Part shown: one piece after another, positions 16,450 through 24,525 of the stretch
How the letters are laid out: each line of letters begins with the position of its first letter
Position numbering within the stretch: position 1 is the first letter of the stretch
Origin: Candidatus Melainabacteria bacterium
GTDB lineage: Bacteria > Cyanobacteriota > Vampirovibrionia > Vampirovibrionales > Vampirovibrionaceae
Assembly (NCBI GenBank): GCA_902168245.1
Contig: CABHPA010000042.1
Coordinates: forward strand, 1 to 44,673
DNA: 44,673 bases
Direction of reading: 5' to 3'
Position numbers and translations under genes: made by a program
Notes under the pieces: generated by a model
Database searches by the model: none
Told to the model about the DNA's origin: nothing
The model's input: the letters and a program-made list of their open reading frames with translations, nothing else

Positions 16450-18501
16450 TTAGCGGGCGCCGCTTTGTGCAGTGAGTGATTTCAGGCATTGGGGCAACGC
16501 TTCGGCCTGCGTAACCGGCGCCAGGCAATGATTGCCGACGCAAACCCGAATGGTCGCCTCCGGCTCATCCGAGGCGTAAGCCAGCACCTTGCCCGGAAAA
16601 AACGCCTGCCGCGCCGCATGCTTCAGCGCGTGGGCATTGCCGGTCACTTCCAGCTTGAGGGGCGGATTGAGGTAATCGTGCGCCGCAATGGCCAGGGCGC
16701 TCACAAACAGGCCGTAGTTCCCGTTCAGGTGAATCAGGGTGTTCAAACCGCGCTCCAGGCTGGGCCGATAGGTCTCATCGCCACTCAATGCATACAAGGC
16801 GTTCAACACCTGCAACACAATGGCGTTCGCGCTGGAGCTTGGGTTGTCCTCCACAGGCTTGCGCTTGTATTGCAGCAGGCCCATCGCGTTTTCGTCATGC
16901 GGCAAATCATAGAAGCCGCCCAATTTAGCGTCTTCAAAGCGTTTCAGGATCAGATCGGCAATATCCCGCACCACATCCAGATAATAGGCGTTTTCCGTGG
17001 ATTGGTAGCCTTTCAGGGCAGCCAGTGCCAGCCATGCGTAATCCTCCAGAAAACCGTCAATCCCACCGGCATGCAATACTTTTTGCCCTTTGATATAAAA
17101 TTCCCGCAGCATGCGCGACAACGATTTGTCGGCGAAGTCCCGCGCGTCCGGCAAGTCCAGCAAGTCCGCCGCCTCAAAATAAGCGGCGATCATCATGCCG
17201 TTCCAGTTTAAGTACAAACTGGCGTCCACAAACGGTAATGGGCGAACCCGGCGTTTGTCCAGCATTTTGGCCTTGGCGGACTCAACCAATCCCGTCACCT
17301 GGGCTTCCGGCAACGATAATTCCCGCGCCGCCGAAGAGACCGTATGCCCGGCATACAGCACGTTGCGTCCCTTGGCGTGGTGCATGTCGCCCGCTTCGGT
17401 CACATCGTAATACAGGCCAATCGCCTGTTGCTCGGCGGGCGTCAAAATTTCCGCCAATTCCGCTGGACTCCAGGTAAAGTGATCGCCATCGTCCTCCAGG
17501 TCGATATCCGCATCTTGCGAGGCGTAGAAGCCGCCATGCCGCTGATCGGACAACAAGGCGTTCACCCAGCCGATAATCCCTTCGGCAATTTCGCGGAAAA
17601 AAGGCGTTCCCGTCAGCCGGTAAGCCTGCGCGTATACAGTCAGGGCTTCGGCGTTGTCGTAGGCCATTTTCTCAAAATGCGGCACATGCCAGTGGTCATC
17701 CACCGAATAGCGATGGAACCCACCCGCAATTTGATCGTAAATGCCCCCTCGCGCCATTTCGGTGAGCGTTTTTTCCAGAATTTCCAGATATTTATGGGAA
17801 GCGACGCGATCCTGATGAATTTTTGAAACCATGAATTCCAGGGTGCTGAAATGCGGAAACTTGGGCTGCGCGCCAAAACCGCCATGTTTCGGATCGTACA
17901 TTCGTTCTGCCGAAGCTAGCACCAAATCGGTAAAGTCCCCACATAATTTTTTCAGGGCTTCCTGGGAAATTTCCTCCACCGGGCCGGATTGGCCCCGGCC
18001 TTCACGCTCTGCCGCCTCTTTATCCCGCAGGGCGGTTTCATTAATAACACCCTGACCGGAAAAGATTTCGGCCTTTTTCTGGTGATAGATTTCCTGAATT
18101 TTATGTAGCAAATTCTTCATGGTGGCGGGCGGAAAATAGGTTCCCCCGTAAATTAAGCGGCCATCATAGGTTAAAAAGCCGGTTAGCGGCCAGCCGCCTT
18201 GCCCGGACATGGATTGCACCACCTGCTGATACCGGGCGTCCACATCGGGGCGTTGATCGCGATCCACTTTGACCGGCACGTAATATTGATTGATCAGCGC
18301 GGCGATTTCATCGTTCTCGTAAGATTCCCGGTCAATCACATGGCACCAGTGGCACCACACCGCGCCAATATCCAGCAAAATGGGCCGATCCAGCTCCCTG
18401 GCCAACTGAAAGGCATCCTCTCCGAATTCGTGCCAGTCAATCGGCTGGTGCGCCGCGCTTTTCAGGTACGCGCTGCTGGAGTTCGCCAGTCTGTTCGCCA
18501 T
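16450..18501 (-). CDS. DUF255 thioredoxin-fold protein (YyaL/SPATA20 family)
   Basis: The N-terminal thioredoxin-like domain has the family active-site block GAVWCHWCHVI with a CxxC at Cys50/Cys53. Downstream blocks VKVDRDQRPDVDARY and GQGGWPLTGFLT are typical. Residues about 190-683 form the six-hairpin (alpha/alpha) barrel found in this family. Biochemical role is unclear in the whole family; a redox or sugar-epimerase-like function has been suggested by fold only. The ATG at 18501 is preferred because AGGGGA lies 6 nt upstream; a TTG at 18519 would place that site inside the gene. It is the last gene of the ferredoxin/mrp run, 27 bp after ferredoxin. Confidence 0.9.
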   Translation of the reverse strand: MANRLANSSSAYLKSAAHQPIDWHEFGEDAFQLARELDRPILLDIGAVWCHWCHVIDRESYENDEIAALINQYYVPVKVDRDQRPDVDARYQQVVQSMSGQGGWPLTGFLTYDGRLIYGGTYFPPATMKNLLHKIQEIYHQKKAEIFSGQGVINETALRDKEAAEREGRGQSGPVEEISQEALKKLCGDFTDLVLASAERMYDPKHGGFGAQPKFPHFSTLEFMVSKIHQDRVASHKYLEILEKTLTEMARGGIYDQIAGGFHRYSVDDHWHVPHFEKMAYDNAEALTVYAQAYRLTGTPFFREIAEGIIGWVNALLSDQRHGGFYASQDADIDLEDDGDHFTWSPAELAEILTPAEQQAIGLYYDVTEAGDMHHAKGRNVLYAGHTVSSAARELSLPEAQVTGLVESAKAKMLDKRRVRPLPFVDASLYLNWNGMMIAAYFEAADLLDLPDARDFADKSLSRMLREFYIKGQKVLHAGGIDGFLEDYAWLALAALKGYQSTENAYYLDVVRDIADLILKRFEDAKLGGFYDLPHDENAMGLLQYKRKPVEDNPSSSANAIVLQVLNALYALSGDETYRPSLERGLNTLIHLNGNYGLFVSALAIAAHDYLNPPLKLEVTGNAHALKHAARQAFFPGKVLAYASDEPEATIRVCVGNHCLAPVTQAEALPQCLKSLTAQSGAR

Positions 18502-18528
18502 AAGGTGTCCCCTATCCAATTCTGCAAA

Positions 18529-18708
18529 TTATTCCTCGATTTTAATGACGCTAACCGGGCATGCGGCAGACGCCTCGCGACATTCCGACTCAAAGCCCGG
18601 CACGTTGGCGTTATCGGCCTGCGCCGTATCGTAAACCGTAAACACGTTCGGACAGATGGATTCGCACACGCCGCAGGCTATGCAACCTTCCACAATTCTG
18701 ACGTACAT
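18529..18708 (-). CDS. Small [4Fe-4S] ferredoxin
   Basis: This 59-aa frame starts at ATG 18708 with GGAGG 6 nt upstream. It encodes a one-cluster ferredoxin like those of Thermotoga and Desulfovibrio: MYVRIVEGCIACGVCESICP gives Cys9, Cys12, Cys15 and Cys19, followed by NVF. The second part contains Cys43 and the ACPVSVI block with Cys50. The CxxCxx(C)xxxCP plus distal CP arrangement supports one [4Fe-4S] cluster, possibly with a disulfide between the spare cysteines. It is acidic at the C-terminus. It lies 49 bp after mrp and 27 bp before the DUF255 gene, so it is probably co-transcribed. It would act as a low-potential electron carrier. Easily missed because of its size. Confidence 0.93.
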   Translation of the reverse strand: MYVRIVEGCIACGVCESICPNVFTVYDTAQADNANVPGFESECREASAACPVSVIKIEE

Positions 18709-18757
18709 GGGCGAACCTCCGTCTGGGTTATGTCGCGTGTTTTTCGGTCTGTTTCAA

Positions 18758-19870
18758 CTAAACCGGGGCGGACACTTTTTCTTGCCCGTGGACGGCGCGC
18801 AGGTTGGCAACCACCTGTTCCGCAATATCACGGAAGATGGCCGCCTGTTTGCCGTTGGGATCGTAAATCACCATCGGTTGGCCAAGATCAGCCTGGGCGC
18901 GCTGCTCAATCACAATCGGCACCTGGCCCAGGAAAGGCACGTTCAATTGCTCGGCGGCCGCTTTACCGCCGCCATGTCCAAAAATTTCATACCTCTGGCC
19001 ATGATCGCACTCAAAGTAGCTCATGTTTTCCACAATGCCCAGGCACGGGATGTTTTGGCCCACGAACATGGCCAGCCCTTTGCGGCTGTCGTGCAGGGCC
19101 ACTTCCTGCGGGGTGGTGACGATAATGGCGCCAGACAGAGAGGCCGCCTGCATGATGGTCAACTGGGCGTCGCCGGTACCGGGCGGCAGATCCACCAGCA
19201 GGAAATCCAGTTCATCCCATTCAAAGTCGCTCAGGAACTGGCGGATAATCCGGTCCAACAGTGGGCCGCGCCACACCACGGGCTGATCTTCCTTAATCAG
19301 GAAGGCGACGCTCATCACCTTCACATCGTGGTTTTCAGGCGGCAGGGGCTTGCCGTTGGGGGCTTCACCGGTAATTTTGGCGTGGCGAAGGCCCATCATG
19401 ATCGGCACGTTGGGGCCGTAAATATCGGCGTCCACAATGCCCACCTTGTAACCCAACTGGGTCAGGGCGCAGGCCAGGTTCACGGAAACCGAGGTTTTGC
19501 CGACGCCGCCCTTGCCGCTGGAAATGGCGATGACGTTTTTGATATTGGGCAGCAATTGCTTGGGCGCGACCGGCGCGGTCGGCTTGTTGGCTGGACGCTG
19601 GAACGGGGCGGAGGCGGCGGGCGTTTTCAGGGAAATGCCCACGGTGGCCTGTTTGATGCCTTCCAGGGCTTCAATGGCTTCACGGGTAGCTTTCAACACC
19701 GCATCCCGGTGGGGATAGGCGGTGGAAGGAAAAATCAGATCCACTTTCACACTGTTATCGCAGACCGAGGCAAAATCAACCATGTTCAGCTCAATCAGGC
19801 TTTTTCCCTGGTCAGGGGCCATCACCTGCGATAGCGCTTGCATTACGACTTCCTGGGTAATTTCAGCCAT
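18758..19870 (-). CDS. mrp: Mrp/ApbC-type P-loop ATPase (Fe-S carrier family)
   Basis: The start is the ATG at 19870 with AAGGA about 10 nt upstream; an ATG at 19888 lacks a ribosome site. Residues 1-85 form a MIP18/DUF59-like domain and 110-370 the Mrp ATPase. The deviant Walker A SSGKGGVGKTS is at 117-127, then DADIYGPNVP, WRGP and DLPPGTGD. The family binds and transfers Fe-S clusters in an ATP-dependent way. The usual CxxC near the C-terminus is altered: ENMSYFECDHGQRYEIFG has one Cys and one residue fewer than ENMSYFxCxxCG. It is flanked by rhodanese and ferredoxin genes on the same strand. Confidence 0.92.
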   Translation of the reverse strand: MAEITQEVVMQALSQVMAPDQGKSLIELNMVDFASVCDNSVKVDLIFPSTAYPHRDAVLKATREAIEALEGIKQATVGISLKTPAASAPFQRPANKPTAPVAPKQLLPNIKNVIAISSGKGGVGKTSVSVNLACALTQLGYKVGIVDADIYGPNVPIMMGLRHAKITGEAPNGKPLPPENHDVKVMSVAFLIKEDQPVVWRGPLLDRIIRQFLSDFEWDELDFLLVDLPPGTGDAQLTIMQAASLSGAIIVTTPQEVALHDSRKGLAMFVGQNIPCLGIVENMSYFECDHGQRYEIFGHGGGKAAAEQLNVPFLGQVPIVIEQRAQADLGQPMVIYDPNGKQAAIFRDIAEQVVANLRAVHGQEKVSAPV

Positions 19871-19959
19871 TGGTTCCAATTCCTTCATTTAAAGTTAATC
19901 AAGACTGGTTTTAATCAAAAACTTTTTCAACAAGCCGGGGCTTGCCGGGCGTTCAGCAT

Positions 19960-20280
19960 TTATTCGGACGAGAAAGCCCGTGGGCCGTTCCATTCAGCCA
20001 TTCCCGCCGTCAGTTGGCACACCTGCTGAAAGCCGTTGTACAACAGGTATTGGCTGGCATCGTGGCTGCGAACGCCATGCTCGCAAATCACTACTATTTT
20101 TTGCGCCGGGTTGAGGGAGGCCAGTTGGCCGGGCAGCTCATGAATGGGCAGCAAACGGGAACCGGGGATATGCCCCAGCCCGAAATACTCCTGCGAGGTT
20201 CGCACGTCAAGCAACAAAAGGCCAGGCTCGTCCCGCATCAGCTTCTGCAATTCCGCATTGTTCAAATTGACTACAGCCAT
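19960..20280 (-). CDS. Single-domain rhodanese-like protein
   Basis: The 106-aa protein is one rhodanese fold. It has LLLLDVRTSQEYFGLGHIPGS (21-41) and the active-site loop ICEHGVRSHDA with catalytic Cys66. Rhodaneses carry sulfane sulfur as a Cys persulfide. The 6-residue loop suggests a sulfurtransferase rather than a Cdc25-like phosphatase. The position 89 bp before mrp suits sulfur delivery in Fe-S maturation, which is inference. It lacks a signal peptide, so it is cytoplasmic. Confidence 0.92.
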   Translation of the reverse strand: MAVVNLNNAELQKLMRDEPGLLLLDVRTSQEYFGLGHIPGSRLLPIHELPGQLASLNPAQKIVVICEHGVRSHDASQYLLYNGFQQVCQLTAGMAEWNGPRAFSSE

Positions 20281-20365
20281 GGGCGTTCATTCCAATTTTT
20301 ACACGCTATCAAGGTAACACAAAAGCAGCAGCCACCCCAGCCGATCTGCGCCAAGCTTAAAAAAG

Positions 20366-21793
20366 CTAAATCATTTCCCGCAAGAAGAGGCTAACCACGG
20401 ACAAGTAGACCAGGAACGTCAGGATATCGCTGAGGGTGGTGATGAAGGGGCCGCCCATCCCGGCGGGATCCACCTTGAACAGGCGCTTGAAGCCGTAAGG
20501 AATCAGCATGCCCAGAAAGGCGAAGGTGCATTGGGAAATCACGATCCAGGCGGCCAATAACAGGCTGAGCTGCCACTTGTGGTAGATGATATAGGACAGA
20601 ATCCCCACGCAGGTGGCGAAAAAGGAGCCGGTAATCAGCGCCACGCGGGTTTCCCGCAAGAGCATGGAGGTGATGTTGTTGTCCGTGATGATTTCCAGGG
20701 CCAGGCCGCGCACCGTAATGGTTTCGGACTGGGTGCCCATGTTGCCGGAAAGCCCGGTCAACAGCGGCATAAACGAAATGGCCACCACCGCCGTGGCGAC
20801 GGTATGGCTGAAGTGGGCGATAATGGTAGAGGCCAGAAACTGCCCGCCCATGGTAATGGACAGCCACGGAAAGCGCGCCTTGAACGCCCGGAACTCCGGC
20901 CCGATGAGCAGACCGCGCTCGTCCATCTCTTCCAGCGTAATACCGGACGCCTTGTAGATATCTTCGGAGGTTTCCTCCTCAATGACATCGATAATATCGT
21001 CCAGGGTGACGATTCCGCGCATGGTATTGTCCGGATCGACCACTGGCATGGCCAGCAGGTTGTAATATTTCCTGAATACATTGGCCACCAGCTCCTGATC
21101 GTAATTTACCAGCAGGGATTTCACGTCAAACTGGGCAATCCGGCTCAGGGGAACCGTTTCATCCAGCAAAATAAGCTGTTTCAGACTGACCACACCCACC
21201 AGCCGATCTTCGGAATCCACCAGGTAGCAATAGTAGATAAAATCCTTCTCCTCGGCCCGGCGCACCATCCCCATGGCCTCCCCCACCGTGGCCTCCACCG
21301 ACACGCTAATGTAATCGGTGGACATAATTCCCGCCGCCGAGTCCGGCTCTTCCATCATCAGGTGGTGCAGGGTGCGGGTGTCCGTATCGAAGGGCATTTC
21401 CTCCAAAATCCGCTGGCTTTCGGCGGTATCCATCTCCTGCAGAATGTCCACGGCGTCATCGGTGGGCATCATCCGCAGAATCTGGCTGCCCATCACCGTA
21501 GGCAGCGAGGAAAGGCAAGAATGCTGGAGATCTTCGTTGACGCTGGCCAGCACCTGGGCGGCCTGCCCCACATTGAGGTACTGAAAACAGGCCATAGCCT
21601 GCTCCCGCGAAAGGGAATTCTCCATCACATCGGCTATATCCGCGAAGTTGTGACGCGAAAACAGCCGTCTGAGCGCGGACGGGTTCTTCTGGTTCAGGTA
21701 CCGGCGGATTTTGTCGGCCAGACTGGAAACAGCGACGGTGGACATGGTTTGGGACGACCCGTGTTTCAATTGCTGTAAGGATGGAGAACTCAT
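20366..21793 (-). CDS. mgtE: Magnesium transporter MgtE
   Basis: The 475-aa protein has the full MgtE layout. An N-terminal helical domain (about 25-140) ends in RMMPTDDAVDILQEM and is followed by two CBS domains (about 150-275, with MSTDYISV and VVDPDNTMRGIVTLDDIIDV). The C-terminal channel has five membrane helices (about 310-475) with the MgtE block GGNMGTQ represented as LSGNMGTQSETITVRG. Cytosolic Mg2+ binding to the CBS and N domains closes the pore. No M-box leader was recognised. It heads the minus-strand run leading to rhodanese, mrp, ferredoxin and DUF255. Confidence 0.95.
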   Translation of the reverse strand: MSSPSLQQLKHGSSQTMSTVAVSSLADKIRRYLNQKNPSALRRLFSRHNFADIADVMENSLSREQAMACFQYLNVGQAAQVLASVNEDLQHSCLSSLPTVMGSQILRMMPTDDAVDILQEMDTAESQRILEEMPFDTDTRTLHHLMMEEPDSAAGIMSTDYISVSVEATVGEAMGMVRRAEEKDFIYYCYLVDSEDRLVGVVSLKQLILLDETVPLSRIAQFDVKSLLVNYDQELVANVFRKYYNLLAMPVVDPDNTMRGIVTLDDIIDVIEEETSEDIYKASGITLEEMDERGLLIGPEFRAFKARFPWLSITMGGQFLASTIIAHFSHTVATAVVAISFMPLLTGLSGNMGTQSETITVRGLALEIITDNNITSMLLRETRVALITGSFFATCVGILSYIIYHKWQLSLLLAAWIVISQCTFAFLGMLIPYGFKRLFKVDPAGMGGPFITTLSDILTFLVYLSVVSLFLREMI

Positions 21794-21967
21794 CCTATTG
21801 TATCAATTCCAAGCCAGTTGCAAGCCCTTTGACCCAAACCCGCCCAATATTCGTTTACAATCGGCCGGCGCATTTACAATCCGGGCGTTTACAAAGCAGG
21901 CCTTGCCCGTAAGCGGTACGCATCCCTATGCCCATCACCCGGCAAAACGCCCGAAAAGGGAAACCGG

Positions 21968-22008
21968 CCCCGCCGAAAGCGCCTGTTATCAGGTTGGCTT
22001 CGGCGGGG
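21968..22008 (-). terminator. Hairpin downstream of the small secreted protein gene
   Basis: A 10-bp GC-rich stem (CCCCGCCGAA with TTCGGCGGGG) closes a roughly 21-nt loop. It sits between the stop of the 22038-22373 gene and mgtE. The T-run is weak. Confidence 0.5.
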
Positions 22009-22037
22009 AGGGGCTGTCCCGTCAACTGGAAACCTGT

Positions 22038-22373
22038 TTAGTAGCGGCGGGATTGGCCATCATGCTTTTGCCGGAAAATAGCCCGGTTCTGGCGATCCTG
22101 CATGTTGTCCAGCCTGTGGAATTCCTTGGGGGTAATTTTGCCGTCGGCGCGCGCGACATGCTCATAACGGTCGATTTGGCGTTGCCCCTTGGCCAGCTTG
22201 AACGCCTCCTGGCGCGTGAGCTGTCCGCTGCGGACGCCTTGATGAATCCGGTGTTCCTGACGGTATTCGCGGTGGTTGGTCACTTTGCCGAACGGCCCGG
22301 CAAAAGCGCTCCCGGCCAGGGACACCATCATCAGCGCGCTCAATCCCAATGCGGCAATTCGCAATGATTTCAT
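22038..22373 (-). CDS. Small secreted basic helical protein
   Basis: The start is the ATG at 22373 with AAGGAG 8 nt upstream, giving 111 aa. A classical signal peptide (MKSLRIAALGLSALMMVSLAGSAFA) is followed by a mature protein of about 86 residues that is Arg/Gln/His-rich and helical. It contains two related segments, RSGQLTRQEAFKLAKGQRQI and RADGKITPKEFHRLDNMQDR, each resembling half of an EF-hand (xDGKITxxEF). Similar short periplasmic repeat proteins are common in Gram-negative bacteria with unknown function. Metal binding is possible but not shown. Confidence 0.8.
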   Translation of the reverse strand: MKSLRIAALGLSALMMVSLAGSAFAGPFGKVTNHREYRQEHRIHQGVRSGQLTRQEAFKLAKGQRQIDRYEHVARADGKITPKEFHRLDNMQDRQNRAIFRQKHDGQSRRY

Positions 22374-22645
22374 TTCAGCATACTCCTTTTCAAACATCCG
22401 ACATGATTTGTGGTTCGACAGTTTATAAAGCCCTGTATTTTGGCGCATACTTGGCGCATACAAAGCTTCAGCCATCGTCTCAGTGGGTTACATGGCCATT
22501 ACTCCGAAACGGGTCAATAAGTTTCACCCAAATCCGAAATTGATGCCAGGTTATTGATTCTTTCCCCGAAACCCTTGCCCGGCGCTTGCCATAACCATTT
22601 CAACCAACTGGCGGAGGCTTCCGGAAGCTGCTATGCTATGCCTGT

Positions 22646-23617
22646 ATGCATGAAACCATCCTCAAACCCTCGACCGACCCTATCGCCATGCCCACCCCGA
22701 CCAGTCCCAAAACCCAAAGCATCCGGGCGGCCCAGCAGGTGTTCATCCTGACGCTCGGCTTTAACCTGGTAGTTTCCGTCAGCAAGCTGTTTTGGGGCTA
22801 CCATACCCACACCCTCAGCATCACGGCGGACGGCTTTCACTCCCTGCTGGACGCGGTGGCCAACGTGGTAGGCATTGTCGGCCTCAATTTCTCCATGAAG
22901 CCCGCCGATCATGACCATCCTTACGGGCATCGCAAGTTCGAGGCCATCGCGGCCATGATCATTTCCTTCTTTATTTTCCTCACCTGCTTTGAAATCGCCG
23001 GGGAAGGCTTTTCCCGTTTCTTTTCCTCACAGCACACCCACCCGCAGGTCACGCCCGCCAGCTATATCCTCATCGCCATTACCCTGGGCATGAACCTATG
23101 GGTTAGCTGGTACGAAAACCGTAAGGGGAACGAACTGAAAAACGACCTGCTGAAAGCGGACGCCAAGCACACCATGTCTGATTGCCTGGTGTCGGTGTCG
23201 GTGATTATTTCCATGCTGGCCGTGCAAATGGGCTTTTTGTGGGCGGATACCGTCCTGGCCCTGATGGTGGCCCTGATCATCCTGAAAGTGGGCTTTGACC
23301 TAATTATGTCGCATTTAAGCGCCCTGACCGATGAGGCCATTCTGGATCCGGCGCTGGTGCGGGAAATTGTTTTGTCCGTGCCGGGGGTGCTGGATTGCCA
23401 TAAAATCCGCAGCCGGGGCATGCAGGATCATGTGTTTATCGATCTGCATATTCAGGTGGATCCGCATCTTACCGTTAAAGAAGCCCACCATATTTCTTAC
23501 GCCGTGGAAGATAAACTGGCGTCTGCCTTTGAGGATCGGGTGAGCGACGTGCTGGTGCATATCGAGGAATACGAGTCGCAGCCTTCTTCCGTCAAAACAA
23601 TGGAACGGCCTCAATAA
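22646..23617 (+). CDS. Cation diffusion facilitator (CDF) metal exporter
   Basis: CDF proteins export Zn2+, Fe2+, Mn2+ or similar ions by proton exchange. Metal-site residues are present: Asp62, His65 and Asp69 in TADGFHSLLD, and His175/Asp179 in AKHTMSD, the D-x2-H / H-x3-D pattern. Six membrane helices span about 30-240 and the cytoplasmic C-terminal domain about 245-310 (VLDCHKIRSRGMQDHVFIDLHIQVD). The His-rich loop ADHDHPYGHRKFE is typical. Several N-terminal starts are possible (ATG 22646 or 22688). Specificity cannot be read reliably. It converges on the CsbD-like gene across a perfect 13-bp hairpin. Confidence 0.92.
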   Translation: MHETILKPSTDPIAMPTPTSPKTQSIRAAQQVFILTLGFNLVVSVSKLFWGYHTHTLSITADGFHSLLDAVANVVGIVGLNFSMKPADHDHPYGHRKFEAIAAMIISFFIFLTCFEIAGEGFSRFFSSQHTHPQVTPASYILIAITLGMNLWVSWYENRKGNELKNDLLKADAKHTMSDCLVSVSVIISMLAVQMGFLWADTVLALMVALIILKVGFDLIMSHLSALTDEAILDPALVREIVLSVPGVLDCHKIRSRGMQDHVFIDLHIQVDPHLTVKEAHHISYAVEDKLASAFEDRVSDVLVHIEEYESQPSSVKTMERPQ

Positions 23618-23665
23618 TTCCAAACGCAGATTATTTAATTCTGTTTGAATTGGCCTATAAACCGG

Positions 23666-23705
23666 CTTTGGAACCGTGAGGCTTTTACAGCCCACGGTTC
23701 CAAAG
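23666..23705. terminator. Convergent hairpin between CDF and CsbD-like genes
   Basis: CTTTGGAACCGTG (23666-23678) pairs perfectly over 13 bp with CACGGTTCCAAAG (23693-23705) around a 14-nt loop. It lies between two gene ends and could serve both. No long T-run follows. Confidence 0.55.
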
Positions 23706-23736
23706 CGAATTTATTGAATTGCCTGCAAGACAGGTT

Positions 23737-23943
23737 TTAACGGGGAACCGAATACAGGATGGTGTCGATTACCTGCTCGATTTCCCGACGGGGCTTGCCA
23801 GTTTTCTGCTGGATTTTTTCCAGCAACTGATCTTCTTTTCCTTCCGCGTACATTAAGTCATTTTCGTTCAATTCCGGGAATTTTTCTTTCAGCTTGGTCT
23901 TAATCCGGTGCCAATTCACTTTCAACTCAGATTTATTCAACAT
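23737..23943 (-). CDS. CsbD-like stress protein
   Basis: Read from ATG 23943 (GGGAGC 7 nt upstream) this is 68 aa. It matches the CsbD pattern: VNWHRIKTKLKEKFPELNENDLMYAEGKEDQLLEKIQQKTG resembles the family's NWKQIKGKxKEKWGKLTDDDL...GKRDQLxGKIQ. Members are small, abundant, general-stress-induced proteins of unknown mechanism. A 22-residue longer frame exists upstream but would cover the ribosome site. Confidence 0.85.
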   Translation of the reverse strand: MLNKSELKVNWHRIKTKLKEKFPELNENDLMYAEGKEDQLLEKIQQKTGKPRREIEQVIDTILYSVPR

Positions 23944-24385
23944 AAAATAGCTCCCATGCTTGTTCGTTACATACACTCTCTTGCCGTTATTCAGTCTCAG
24001 CCACAATTAACCAAAGCCTGCCTTGTCCGTTCCAAAAGAGTGCGCTTATTATAACCCGCCCATTAAGCGGTTAAATTGCCCGGCTGTCTATTTACAGGCA
24101 CCCCAACCCGGCCGTTTTGCACCTGAGCCATTCAAGCTTGAAACAAAGCCTGAATAATACCCTCACATCGGTTTTTAACAGGCTGGCCGATCGATTCTCG
24201 CCCAATCTTGCTGACGGCCGAATCGGAAATATCGCAAGGCAAATTTCCGCATCGACGAACCGGGTTTTCGGAAAACCGGAAATCACTTCCGATTTTTAAA
24301 AGCGCGGCTTCAGTTCGCAAAAATTTGGCCGATAAGCATTTTGTAGTCAAAAGTAAAACGCAGATCGAAGTATAGTGGTTTGTTG

Positions 24386-24525
24386 CCGGTGGCGATGGCG
24401 TCAGAATTAAAGACAACGCCCCAAGCCGACAGCAGAACAATTTTTTCTCTGAATCCGGTTGAGGTCTTACTTCAACCGGATTGCTATTTGGGGCGAATGT
24501 TGCCGTGTTCACGCCAGGCGCCCGG
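24386..24525 (+). ncRNA. Candidate rod-shaped structured RNA
   Basis: No protein-like frame occupies 24007-24525. The segment folds as one long rod. CCGG 24386-24389 pairs with 24522-24525 and GCG 24392-24394 with 24519-24521. TGGCGT 24396-24401 pairs with ACGCCA 24511-24516 and CGCCCCAA 24417-24424 with TTGGGGCG 24488-24495. The tip is an 11-bp stem, AATCCGGTTGA 24452-24462 with 24472-24482. A TATAGT at 24371-24376 could be the -10 box, though no good -35 was found. The 3' limb touches the stop codon of the opposite-strand debranching gene. A 6S-like regulatory RNA is one possibility; on the minus strand it would instead be that gene's 3' UTR. Confidence 0.4.

Noticed and set aside
21794..22037. 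M-box magnesium riboswitch before mgtE
   Set aside because: The region is short and no M-box consensus was recognised; only a GC-rich hairpin is present.
24132..24512. 126-aa minus-strand frame after the debranching gene
   Set aside because: Irregular composition, no ribosome site, and it overlaps the better-supported RNA structure.
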